From Olsenella sp. Marseille-P4559 (lineage in GTDB: Bacteria > Actinomycetota > Coriobacteriia > Coriobacteriales > Atopobiaceae): DNA of 64,000 nucleotides. The stretch spans positions 166,076-230,075 of the forward strand of contig NZ_LR027574.1 in assembly GCF_900605015.1 (NCBI RefSeq). Reading direction: 5' to 3'. Made by a program: the position numbers and the translations under genes. Positions 34,877 through 42,543 of this stretch are shown here, in pieces (position 1 is the stretch's first letter; the number at the start of each line of letters is the position of its first letter). The notes under the pieces were generated by a model. That model made no database searches. It was not told the origin of the DNA and was given only the letters and a program-made list of their open reading frames with translations.

Positions 34877-34895
34877 AGAACTAATGTTCTGTCAA
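34877..34895 (-). promoter_or_regulatory. LexA-type SOS box within the promoter of the repair operon
   Basis: AGAACTAATGTTCT at 34877-34890 is a palindrome containing GAAC-N4-GTTC, the LexA/DinR core of Gram-positive bacteria. It abuts TTGACA on the minus strand (34895-34890) and precedes TATTAC 15 bases further. A weaker copy (GTACAAGTGTTC, one mismatch) lies at 34918-34929. The sequence is seen; LexA binding is inferred. Confidence 0.72.
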
Positions 34896-35125
34896 GTCTA
34901 TACCACATGTCTAAACAGTACAAGTGTTCTTATATCTGTCCCTTTAACGTGTCCTCGCTGTTTTAGGCTTTCCGTCATCACTCGTAACCCATCTGGGTCT
35001 ACAAGGCAACTCGTCTGACACAAGATGACAAAGCCCATATTGGATGCTGACAAGCGGCGGCCCTCGCGGGGCGGGTTGCCACCAGACATCCGCGCCTCCG
35101 CCGTTTGTTGCCGACTGGGGGAGAC

Positions 35126-36366
35126 ATGAGTGGCGCAGACACCTCTTTCGTGCTGATCTGCTCAGCATTTGTTCTGTTCATGACGCCTGGCCTCGCGTTT
35201 TTCTATGGCGGCCTCGGCCGCAGGAAGAACGTTGTCAACAACATCTTGGCGTCCCTCTTCATTGTAGGGCTCGAGATTGTGCTCTGGTTGACCGTGGGGT
35301 TCTCGCTTTCGTTTGGTCCGGACCACGCGGGCATCGTTGGTGGCTTGGACTACCTCTTCATGGGAGGCGTGAGCGAGACCGTGGCTGGCCCCCTATGCGT
35401 CGACCATCCCATTTTTGGTGTTCGCTCTCTTCCAGATGATGTTTGCCATCATTACGCCTGCCCTCATTACGGGTGCGGTGGCCGGTCGCATGCGCCTCAA
35501 GGCGCTCCCTCTTCGTGCTGGTCTGGAGCTTCTTGGTCTACTATCCAATTGCCCACATGGTGTGGGGTCAGGAAGGACTTCTCGCCGCGCTGGGCTCCGT
35601 CGACTTTGCTGGAGGCAACGTTGTGCACATTAGCTCGGGAGTCTCGGCACTTGTTCTCTGCCTGGCTCTCGGCCGTCGCAGCGGATTTGCAAACGTTAAC
35701 TATCGCGTCCACAACATCCCACTCGTGGCGATAGGGGCAACGGTACTGCTCTTTGGGTGGTTTGGGTTCAACACCGGGTCCGCCCTCGCTGCCGACGGGC
35801 TTGCCGTGCACGCCTTTGCCACCACCGCGCTTGCCGCCGCCTCTGCCGAGCTGGGATGGATGCTCATGGACGTGATTTTCGATCGCAAGCCTACGCTTGT
35901 GGGCGCCTGCACAGGGCTTGTCGTTGGTCTTGTGGCCATCACCCCAGGATGCGGCTACGTACCCTTGGGGGCCGCGATGCCCATCGGGCTTGTCGGCAGC
36001 GTCATATGCTATTTCACCTGCTCAAGGATGAAGGCGCGCTTTGGATGCGATGACGCGCTTGATGCTTTTGGATGTCACGGAATCGGCGGCGTATGGGGAG
36101 GCATTGCCACGGGGATCTTTGCGAGCAAGGCCGTCAACCCCAACCTAAGCTGGGACGGCCTTATCTATGGTGACGTAAGGCTCCTTGGGGTGCAGCTTGC
36201 CTCCACCGTGCTTGTTGCCGTTGTGGGTACGCTTGCTTGCATCCTCATCGTCCGCGCGCTTTGCGGTGGGGCCATCCGCGTGAGCGAGCGTGAGGAGCGA
36301 GAGGGACTTAATCTCACCCAACACGGCGAGAGGGCATACCCCTCCTTTATGGGCCTTGACGATTAG
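35126..36366 (+). pseudogene. amt: Ammonium transporter (Amt), two frameshifts
   Basis: The gene starts at the ATG after GGGGGAGAC with FVLICSAFVLFMTPGLAFFYGG, the Amt signature. It changes frame at a C5 run (35389-35393; four C would restore GPYASTIPF) and again near 35505-35510 (GCGCTCCCTC). The last frame encodes YYPIAHMVWGQEGLLA, GFNTGSALAADG, DAFGCHGIGGVWGG and the C-terminal tail. The rejoined product would be a full-length eleven-helix ammonium channel of about 413 residues. It precedes a PII gene as in amtB-glnK pairs. Both lesions could be sequence errors. Confidence 0.88.
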
Positions 36367-36375
36367 GGAGACAGC

Positions 36376-36630
36376 ATGTTCAAAGTAGAAGCAATCGTGC
36401 GCGAGGAACGCATGGAGGACGTGAAGGACGCTCTGCGCGAGATTGACGTACGTGGCATTACGGTGAGTCAGGTCATGGGGTGCGGTACGCAGCTTGGGTT
36501 TAAGCACCACGTGCGCGGCAGCGAGACAACCATGAACATGCTGCCCAAGGCTAAGTTCGAGATTGTCGTGTCCAATAAGGACTGGGCTGAGAAGACCGTG
36601 GATGCCATTGTTCGCGCCGACCGAGCATAG
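36376..36630 (+). CDS. Short PII-family nitrogen regulator
   Basis: The 84-residue protein begins with the PII fold (VEAIVREERMEDVKDALRE, VRGITVSQVMGCG) and continues with LPKAKFEIVVSNKDW and VDAIVRADRA. PII proteins normally have about 112 residues. The missing part includes the TGKIGDGKIFV segment that closes the ATP site and the C-terminal strand. The T-loop lacks the usual Tyr51. It starts 9 bases after the ammonium transporter gene, whose channel PII would block. Its stop lies 2 bases from the 3' end of convergent rnpB. Confidence 0.8.
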   Translation: MFKVEAIVREERMEDVKDALREIDVRGITVSQVMGCGTQLGFKHHVRGSETTMNMLPKAKFEIVVSNKDWAEKTVDAIVRADRA

Positions 36631-36632
36631 GT

Positions 36633-36994
36633 GCGAAGTGGGCCTATGAGCCGGGTTCTGTCGAGGACGATCATTTATCTACGAGTGTCGTTACCGACAC
36701 CCTCTAGCGCGCAACCCGAGCGCGGTGCGGGCCACACCATAGCGCTCCTATTTGCGTTTGCTCCGGAAGGGGCTTGCCAAGCCGCCGTGTTGCCACGACG
36801 CTGGTGGTCTCTTACACTACCGTTTCAGCTTTTCTCTCACCCGCCAAGGCGGGCAGCGGGAGTCTTCTTTTCTGCGGCGCTTTCCGTCGGGTCACCCCGC
36901 CTGGCCGTTAGCCAGCTTCCTGCCCTGTGGAGCCCGGACTTTCCTCATGGCTTGCGGTATACCGCAGGCCCCGCGATCGTCTGGCCCACTTCGC
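36633..36994 (-). ncRNA. rnpB: RNase P RNA
   Basis: On the minus strand the sequence contains GAGGAAAGTCCGGGCTCC near the 5' end and GACAGAACCCGGCTCATAGG near the 3' end, the conserved cores of bacterial type A RNase P RNA. The P1 helix is closed by GCGAAGTGGGCC at the 5' end and GGCCCACTTCGC at the 3' end, giving 362 nt. RNase P removes the 5' leader from tRNA precursors. A TAGAAT -10 element lies 7 bases upstream of the start. Confidence 0.96.
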
Positions 36995-37001
36995 AGGGGA
37001 G

Positions 37002-37007
37002 ATTCTA
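37002..37007 (-). promoter_or_regulatory. rnpB -10 element
   Basis: TAGAAT on the minus strand (ATTCTA on the plus strand) is 7 bases upstream of the predicted rnpB 5' end. The -35 region is not obvious. Confidence 0.55.
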
Positions 37008-37089
37008 GCACGACGATGGCTGTGCTGGCACGCTTGCGCTTGGCGCGGCGGGACTGGTACACGAAGCGGCTACAATCCTGGGTCGCTTT

Positions 37090-37230
37090 CACGAATTGAC
37101 GGTTGGTGGCAGTTTGCGGCGAATCCTTTATATGAAACCGCTGCAGTCGTAAATCCCTGACCTGCGGCTGATCAATGTTCAAACCGGTTGATACTTGGGG
37201 CAACCCTGTAAAACTGCCACCAACCGCAAG
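37090..37230 (+). repeat. Inverted-repeat element, copy 1 (141 bp)
   Basis: It is bounded by CACGAATTGACGGTTGGTGG continuing to CAGTTTG on the left and by AAACTGCCACCAACCGCAA on the right, so its ends can pair. The centre carries CTGACCTGCG at 37157-37166. No open reading frame is evident. Confidence 0.85.
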
Positions 37231-37316
37231 AACGCGCCATCCGGCGCCCCCATGCGCAGCAAGGCCCCATCCAGACGGCACCTAGGAGCCTCCGGTTCCC
37301 GCCGAATGGCACAGAT

Positions 37317-37456
37317 TTGCGGTTGGTGGCAGTTTTTGGTGGCATCCCCGAGTAGCAAGTCATTCGAGTTTTGATGGTTCGCAGGTCAGCGAATTGGCAC
37401 CAGGCAAACCACACATCAAGAATTTGCCACAAACTGCCACCAACCGTCAATTCGTG
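37317..37456 (-). repeat. Inverted-repeat element, copy 2 (140 bp, opposite orientation)
   Basis: Read on the minus strand from 37456, it starts with the same 27 bases as copy 1 and ends with the same GCCACCAACCGCAA. CTGACCTGCG lies 67 bases from the shared end in both copies. The rest of the interior has diverged. The copies are 86 bases apart. GGCTACAATC followed by TGG occurs just outside each side (37069 and 37485). Confidence 0.85.
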
Positions 37457-37604
37457 ACGGGGCCAATCCCGAGGGACGTCTCGGGCTACAATCTGGTGTA
37501 TGTGACGACGCTGGATGGGCCGAGCTTGCTACCACTACAATGACTGGGTATGTCTGCGCTCGGTACTTCTGCTTGATGGGCTTATGCCCAAGGGGGTCAT
37601 TTAC

Positions 37605-38144
37605 ATGGGAATCTTTGACAGACTCTCGCGCGGGAGGTGCGCCTCGGCAGAGGATTTACCTCGCGCGGTGGTGTGCATGGCGGAGCCTGGCTGCGTCCTT
37701 TCTCCCGTTGATGGCGTGGCGGTACCGCTCTTGGAGGTCCCAGACCCCGTCTTTGCGCAGGGGATGCTTGGACCTGGCATGGCAGTCAAGCCCTCCGGGA
37801 ATGTCATATATGCACCGGTCACGGGAACCGTTACGGCAGCTGTTGACACGGGGCATGCACTTGGCATTACGTCTGACGAGGGCATGGAGGTCCTAGTTCA
37901 CGCAGGCATCGACACCGTCGAGATGCGCGGCGAAGGATTTCACGTGCTGGTCGAGAAAGGCAACCATGTTTCGGCAGGTATGCCGCTCATCACCTTCGAT
38001 TACGAGAAGATTCGTGCCGCTGGGCATGATGACATCGTTATGGTCTCTGTGACCAATGCCTCTGGCGATGTCCTGCCAGCAGCCGTGTCTGGCGCTGACG
38101 TTCGTGCGGGCGAACCCCTCTTTAGATTTGGGGCGAAGGCGTGA
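37605..38144 (+). CDS. crr: PTS glucose-type EIIA protein (EIIA-Glc)
   Basis: The 179-residue protein is a single-domain EIIA of the glucose family, a phosphocarrier between HPr and an EIIB. It has SPVDGVAVPL, MLGPGMAVKPSG, and both histidines: H84 in TGHALGIT and the phosphorylated H99 in VLVHAGIDTVEMRGEGF. The ATG at 37605 is preferred because it begins the conserved MGIFDRL. No glucose EIIBC gene is adjacent. The next gene overlaps its stop. Confidence 0.93.
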   Translation: MGIFDRLSRGRCASAEDLPRAVVCMAEPGCVLSPVDGVAVPLLEVPDPVFAQGMLGPGMAVKPSGNVIYAPVTGTVTAAVDTGHALGITSDEGMEVLVHAGIDTVEMRGEGFHVLVEKGNHVSAGMPLITFDYEKIRAAGHDDIVMVSVTNASGDVLPAAVSGADVRAGEPLFRFGAKA

Positions 38145-38797
38145 TGCCGGGGGAGTCTTCTCGGCCTGGCTATTTCACTCTTGCAAAGGGCATCGAGGTT
38201 ACAGGCGAGTTTGAGGACCGTCGGAGCCGTTTCATCGCACAACTTGCACACGTGTCCGGCGAGGCCGAGGCAAACGCCTTTATCAAAAAGGCCCGCTCGC
38301 GCCACCATGACGCACGCCATAACGTGCCAGCATGGGTACTCGAGGACGGGCGGGAGCGATGCTCCGACGACGGCGAGCCAAGCCGTACGGCTGGCATGCC
38401 CACGCTTGAGGTGCTTCATGGTGCCGGCCTCAAGGACGTCTGCTGTGTGGTGACTCGCTACTTTGGCGGTACGCTTTTGGGCCCCGGTGGACTGGTGCGT
38501 GCCTACACGGCAGCAACGCAGGAAGCGGTTGAGGCGGCCCATGCCTTGGGCAGCGTGGTTGAGATGACGCTCGTAACGAGCGTGGTGGTGCAAATTCCCT
38601 ATTCTGCCTATGACCGCATCACGTGCATGGTGGCAGATGCCGGCGGGCGTGTGCGCGATTCCGTCTTTGCCGAGGACGTGCAGCTTACCTGCACGTTTCA
38701 TGCGGGGGACGAGGAGGCGTTTGTGGCTGCGGCAACCGACTTCGCCAACGGGGACGACATCTGCAGCGTGGGAGAGCCTCGTTTCGCTGAGTTCTAG
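38144..38797 (+). CDS. YigZ/IMPACT family protein
   Basis: The 217-residue protein has the UPF0029/IMPACT N-terminal domain: FEDRRSRFIAQL, DDGEPSRTAGMP, VVTRYFGGTLLGPGGLVRAY. A ferredoxin-like C-terminal domain follows. The family binds nucleic acid or ribosomes, but the bacterial role is not settled. Its start overlaps the crr stop; a GTG one codon upstream is possible. Confidence 0.9.
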   Translation: MPGESSRPGYFTLAKGIEVTGEFEDRRSRFIAQLAHVSGEAEANAFIKKARSRHHDARHNVPAWVLEDGRERCSDDGEPSRTAGMPTLEVLHGAGLKDVCCVVTRYFGGTLLGPGGLVRAYTAATQEAVEAAHALGSVVEMTLVTSVVVQIPYSAYDRITCMVADAGGRVRDSVFAEDVQLTCTFHAGDEEAFVAAATDFANGDDICSVGEPRFAEF

Positions 38798-38805
38798 GAC
38801 AAACC

Positions 38806-38840
38806 ACGACCCCCACATGCAATTGCACATGTGGGGTCGT
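38806..38840. terminator. Convergent hairpin between the yigZ-like and HAD genes
   Basis: ACGACCCCCACATG and CATGTGGGGTCGT pair over 13 bp with one bulged C and an 8-base loop. It lies between convergent genes and probably serves as a bidirectional terminator, although the T-tract is weak. Confidence 0.6.
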
Positions 38841-38885
38841 GAGGTCGAGCATGGGGTTGCCCTTGCGTTGTCGTGGTTGCTGTTG

Positions 38886-39533
38886 CTAGAAGTTCATGCC
38901 AAGGTCTTCGAGGTAGCCTACCAGTCCGGCTGCACCCTGGAAGAGGTGGGCATGCATGCCCGCTGCCTCTGCCCCACGGGTGTTGTCGGCATTGTCATCC
39001 ACAAAAACGCAGCCTGCGGGGTCAAGTCCATAACGCTCGCAGAGCAGGAGATAGATGGCGGGATCGGGCTTCATAAGGTGCTCGAAGGCCGAGACTACCC
39101 AGCCGTCCATAACGGGGAAGGAAGGGATGCGCTCCTTGGCGCGCCAGAATCTGAGACCGGCATTGGAAAGGAGGTAGCAGCCATAGCCTGCGGCATGCAG
39201 ACGCCCCACAACTTCATTTGTCTCCACAATGGCGGGCTGATGCTCCTGCCAATGGCCGAGGGCCTCGTGGAGGTTGGTCCACAGACGCTCAGGCAGGCGC
39301 GCCTGCGCCATGCGCTCTATCGTTGGCTCGCTAATCACGCCGGCATCGAGCAGAGGCCAGGCAGAACTCGAGAAGAGTGCCGCATTGAGCGCTGCGGCAT
39401 CCTCTTCGCTCGAGGTGTAGAAGCGAGAGAAGAGCAGGCCATCAAAGCGGAGAAGCACGCCGCCCATGTCGAAGATGACGTTTCTCACGGGTGTGTCTAC
39501 CTGGTGCGCAGTGGTGTCGAGAGTGGCTCCCAT
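38886..39533 (-). CDS. HAD-family hydrolase
   Basis: The 215-residue protein has HAD motif I NVIFDMGGVLLRFD (Asp22), motif II LLSNAG, and motif III/IV in KPDPAIYLLLCERY and CVFVDDNADN. The pattern fits the subgroup of small phosphatases and epoxide-hydrolase N-domain-like proteins. The substrate is unknown. It starts at the ATG at 39533, 8 bases after the peptidase stop, and is probably co-transcribed with it. Confidence 0.9.
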   Translation of the reverse strand: MGATLDTTAHQVDTPVRNVIFDMGGVLLRFDGLLFSRFYTSSEEDAAALNAALFSSSAWPLLDAGVISEPTIERMAQARLPERLWTNLHEALGHWQEHQPAIVETNEVVGRLHAAGYGCYLLSNAGLRFWRAKERIPSFPVMDGWVVSAFEHLMKPDPAIYLLLCERYGLDPAGCVFVDDNADNTRGAEAAGMHAHLFQGAAGLVGYLEDLGMNF

Positions 39534-39541
39534 GAGGCCTC

Positions 39542-41017
39542 CTACCTGCAGGTGCATACGCCAAGTGCGACGGCGACGCCGTCCCACGGCTCCACGTCGA
39601 CAGCTTTGGCCTTGTCCCAAAGCTCGAGTACGTCTTCTGGTACGAACTTGCGCATGACCGTCACGGCGCCACCGTAGGTGCGGAACCAGTCGGCACTCAT
39701 GTAGAGGTAGCCGTCCTTGCAGGAGTCCTTGCCCCAGCTGTTCTCGACACGCCATGCCACGGGCTTGCCAGCCTCGTCGAACTCCACGCCCTGGAAGGTC
39801 ATGGCGTGGGTGAGGGATGTCTCGCGCACGTCGAGCATGTCCTCGCGGTCCATCTTGAGGTCCATGCCAAAGAGCCCCTCGAGGTCGAGGCCATCGGTCG
39901 CCAACACGCCAGGGAAGTCGGCGATGTGACGCGGGAACTCCTGCATGACGTCGGCATCCATGCCGACGGGCACGCCAGCCCTGAGGCTTGCGATGGCCGC
40001 CTGCTCGAGCACCTCTTGGGGCATGTTGAGGAAGCGGTTGGGGGTGCCGCCCACCATGGGCTCCTCGAGGAGCACGTGCCATGCCGTCTTCCAGGGGCGC
40101 GAAGCTCCCGGCATGCAGACCAGCTGCACGTAGTCGTTAGGGTCGAAGGGCACGTAGCGCTCGGCAAACTCGCGAGGGGTGATGCCGGCGTCGCGAAGGA
40201 GCATGCGGGCCTCCTTCTCGGCGTCCTTGGTGTCTGCGGCGTCGGCGTCGTTGGCGCTCTTGGAGGCGTCCTCGGGCAGGATTGGCGTGAGCTTTGCGGT
40301 GTCTGCCTTGGCCTTCTTGCCCACCTTGACCTCAAGGTCAAAGGTCGCGGGTGGCTCGCCCAGGCATATGGAGAGCATGCGGTAGACGCCTGCCATGCAG
40401 GCGTCCTTCTTGGCCGCAAGCCCTTCGGCGCTGGCGCCCTTACGGTGTGCGCGGCGAATCTCAGCGGCCGTACGACGCAGCAGGCGGTTAAGCTGGGCAT
40501 CCATCTCGGCGGAGCTCTTGGAGCAGGCCGTCTCGGGCATCACGTCCTTGGGCACGAGGCCCCACTTGGCGATAAGGTCCATGGCCTCAAAGTAGTAGCC
40601 GCCGTCGCTCATGCCCCATTCGAGCACGTGGTCAAGCTCACGGTCGTTGTCGGGGCGGTCGACCAGCGCAATCACGTGGTCGAGCATGGCGTTGGCCTTC
40701 TCGAGCTTGTCATAGAACATGCCAAATGCCTGCGAGAACTCGAAGGAGTCCACGTCGAGCAGGTCCATGGTTGCCGCGCGGGCAACGTTGTAGGCCGAGA
40801 ACATCCAGCAGCGGCCGCTCTGGCGCTGGTTGGTAACGTCACCGGTACGCTTGATCGAGACGCCGTAGGTGTCGTGGTAGGCGCGCATGCGTGTGTAGTC
40901 ACGTGCAGCGGCCATCACGTTCATGGAAGTGACGGCGTTTCTCGCCACGCGGTTGGCCCGCTCGGTCGAGAAGGCCGCGCCCTGTTCGCACGCCCAATCA
41001 ATGCCAACGCTTCCCAT
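39542..41017 (-). CDS. pepC: C1 family aminopeptidase (bleomycin hydrolase/PepC), copy 2
   Basis: A cytoplasmic cysteine aminopeptidase of 491 residues. The active site is visible: Q in NQRQSGRCWMF with Cys70, His in LTHAMTFQG, and Asn in VENSWGKD. It has an extra acidic/Lys-rich insert (KVGKKAKADTAKL, DADAADTKDAEKE) compared with its neighbour, and lacks nothing essential. The second ATG (MGSVGIDWA) is chosen because GGAGACG precedes it. It follows a paralog directly. Confidence 0.92.
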   Translation of the reverse strand: MGSVGIDWACEQGAAFSTERANRVARNAVTSMNVMAAARDYTRMRAYHDTYGVSIKRTGDVTNQRQSGRCWMFSAYNVARAATMDLLDVDSFEFSQAFGMFYDKLEKANAMLDHVIALVDRPDNDRELDHVLEWGMSDGGYYFEAMDLIAKWGLVPKDVMPETACSKSSAEMDAQLNRLLRRTAAEIRRAHRKGASAEGLAAKKDACMAGVYRMLSICLGEPPATFDLEVKVGKKAKADTAKLTPILPEDASKSANDADAADTKDAEKEARMLLRDAGITPREFAERYVPFDPNDYVQLVCMPGASRPWKTAWHVLLEEPMVGGTPNRFLNMPQEVLEQAAIASLRAGVPVGMDADVMQEFPRHIADFPGVLATDGLDLEGLFGMDLKMDREDMLDVRETSLTHAMTFQGVEFDEAGKPVAWRVENSWGKDSCKDGYLYMSADWFRTYGGAVTVMRKFVPEDVLELWDKAKAVDVEPWDGVAVALGVCTCR

Positions 41018-41031
41018 ATCGTCTCCTTGTC

Positions 41032-42381
41032 TCACGCCAGCGAGCCCATGGGGTCCCAGGGGGCAAGCACCGTGGGCTCCTCGGTCTCGTAGGTGTGGCG
41101 CTCGTCCTCGGTGAGATACTTCTTGTCAACGACGACCTGGTAGACATACTCGTCAAACCACGCATCGGAGAGCGTGTCAAAGCCGTCGCGGCCGTGATCC
41201 TTGCCCCAGGAGTTCTCGACCTTCCAAAGTTCGGGCTTGCCGTCGGCATCCAGGCGCACGCCCTCGAGCACCATGGCGTGGGTCATGAGGCTCTCGCCAT
41301 AGTCGAGACGCTCGGCCTTGTCCATGTTGCCCTCAACGGGGAAGCCAAAGAGCGCATCCACGTCGAGTGCGGCGGTGTCCATGATGCCCTCGTCACGCAG
41401 GTAGCTCTGGGCAACGTCGCAACCAAACCACACGGGCAGGTTGTCCTTGAGCTGGGCGATAGCCACGCGCTTGAGCTCCTCCGGCGGGAGGTTGAGGTAG
41501 CGCACGCCGTGGTCTTCCCACACGTTGCCCAGGCGGCTCACCGCATAGGTGTGGCCAAAGGGCTTGTCGGCCGTGGGGGCGCTGATCAAAGAGACGTAGG
41601 CGTCCACGTCCATGTCAACGGCAGTCGCGAAGAACTCCTTGGGTGTGAACGTGCCCGCAAGCGCAAGCCCGCCATCCTTGTCGCGCAGGCGCACGGGGAA
41701 GCTTGCGGGAGGCTCGCCCAGGCAGGTGACCAAGAGACGGTAGACCTCGTCCATCATCTCCTTCTTCATGGCGTGCAGGTCGTTGGCCCCGACGCCGGCC
41801 TCGTGGCTCTGACGCAGGCGCTTGGCGGCGCCACGCAGGTAGCGGGTGAGGTAGCGGTCCATATCAGCGGTGTTCCTCGAACAGGCGGTCTCGGGCATGG
41901 CCTCCTTGGGCACCACACCGTACTTCTTCACGAGGCTCCTGAACATGTCCCACTGCCCGCCGTCACCGATGGGGTCGGTGAGCAGGAACGACACCAGGCG
42001 GCCGTCGAGCGGCTCGTCAAGCGTGTCGAGAATGTTCTCGAGGAGCCAGTTGCTCTTCTCGAGCTTGTCCCAGAAGAGGGGATAGGCCTGCGAGAACTCG
42101 AAGGTCTTGAGGTTGTACTTCTTGATGACGCGATAGCGCATGGTATTGAGGCTCGCGAACATCCAGCAGCGCCCGGAGTGCTCCTGGTCGCATCTTTCGC
42201 CCTGGGTGACCTCAATGTCAAAGCCCAGCGCGTTGGCGGCGACGCCCTCGGGGCGGCGTGCTGCCGAGCGGATGCCATTGGCAGTGACGGCGTTCTTTGC
42301 AACAGCGTTCACACGCTCGGCCGAGAAGCTCTCGTGCGAGGCGGCAAGGTCGTCAGCAGTGATGCTGGTCAAATCGTCCAT
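41032..42381 (-). CDS. pepC: C1 family aminopeptidase (bleomycin hydrolase/PepC), copy 1
   Basis: A 449-residue paralog with Cys72 in QEHSGRCWMFASLNT, His in LMTHAMVLEGV, and Asn in KVENSWGKDHG. PepC enzymes form hexamers and remove N-terminal residues from peptides. It starts at the ATG of MDDLTSITADD, with GGGAGG upstream; longer in-frame starts read through unrelated sequence. The two copies are 14 bases apart and clearly different in sequence, so the duplication is old. Confidence 0.93.
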   Translation of the reverse strand: MDDLTSITADDLAASHESFSAERVNAVAKNAVTANGIRSAARRPEGVAANALGFDIEVTQGERCDQEHSGRCWMFASLNTMRYRVIKKYNLKTFEFSQAYPLFWDKLEKSNWLLENILDTLDEPLDGRLVSFLLTDPIGDGGQWDMFRSLVKKYGVVPKEAMPETACSRNTADMDRYLTRYLRGAAKRLRQSHEAGVGANDLHAMKKEMMDEVYRLLVTCLGEPPASFPVRLRDKDGGLALAGTFTPKEFFATAVDMDVDAYVSLISAPTADKPFGHTYAVSRLGNVWEDHGVRYLNLPPEELKRVAIAQLKDNLPVWFGCDVAQSYLRDEGIMDTAALDVDALFGFPVEGNMDKAERLDYGESLMTHAMVLEGVRLDADGKPELWKVENSWGKDHGRDGFDTLSDAWFDEYVYQVVVDKKYLTEDERHTYETEEPTVLAPWDPMGSLA

Positions 42382-42543
42382 GTTTTCCTCCCTGTTCCGA
42401 TTGGGTTTCCTAATTGATACCGTTTGGAAGCATACCACGTGGTACCCGGGCGGCCTTGTGGCAGGTCCGGTGCATCCCTCCTGCACGAGCGCGCTATACT
42501 TCGGTTCACGGGAAGAGCGGCGCTTGGAGCAGGGAGGGTGTGC

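Noticed and set aside
37090-37456. CRISPR array
   Set aside because: The repeats alternate in orientation and occur only four times with unequal spacing. No regular direct repeats or cas genes are present anywhere in the window.
38886-40082. A 398-residue minus-strand frame joining the HAD gene to sequence inside the peptidase
   Set aside because: The first 183 residues are a shadow of the peptidase gene. The real HAD protein starts at 39533.
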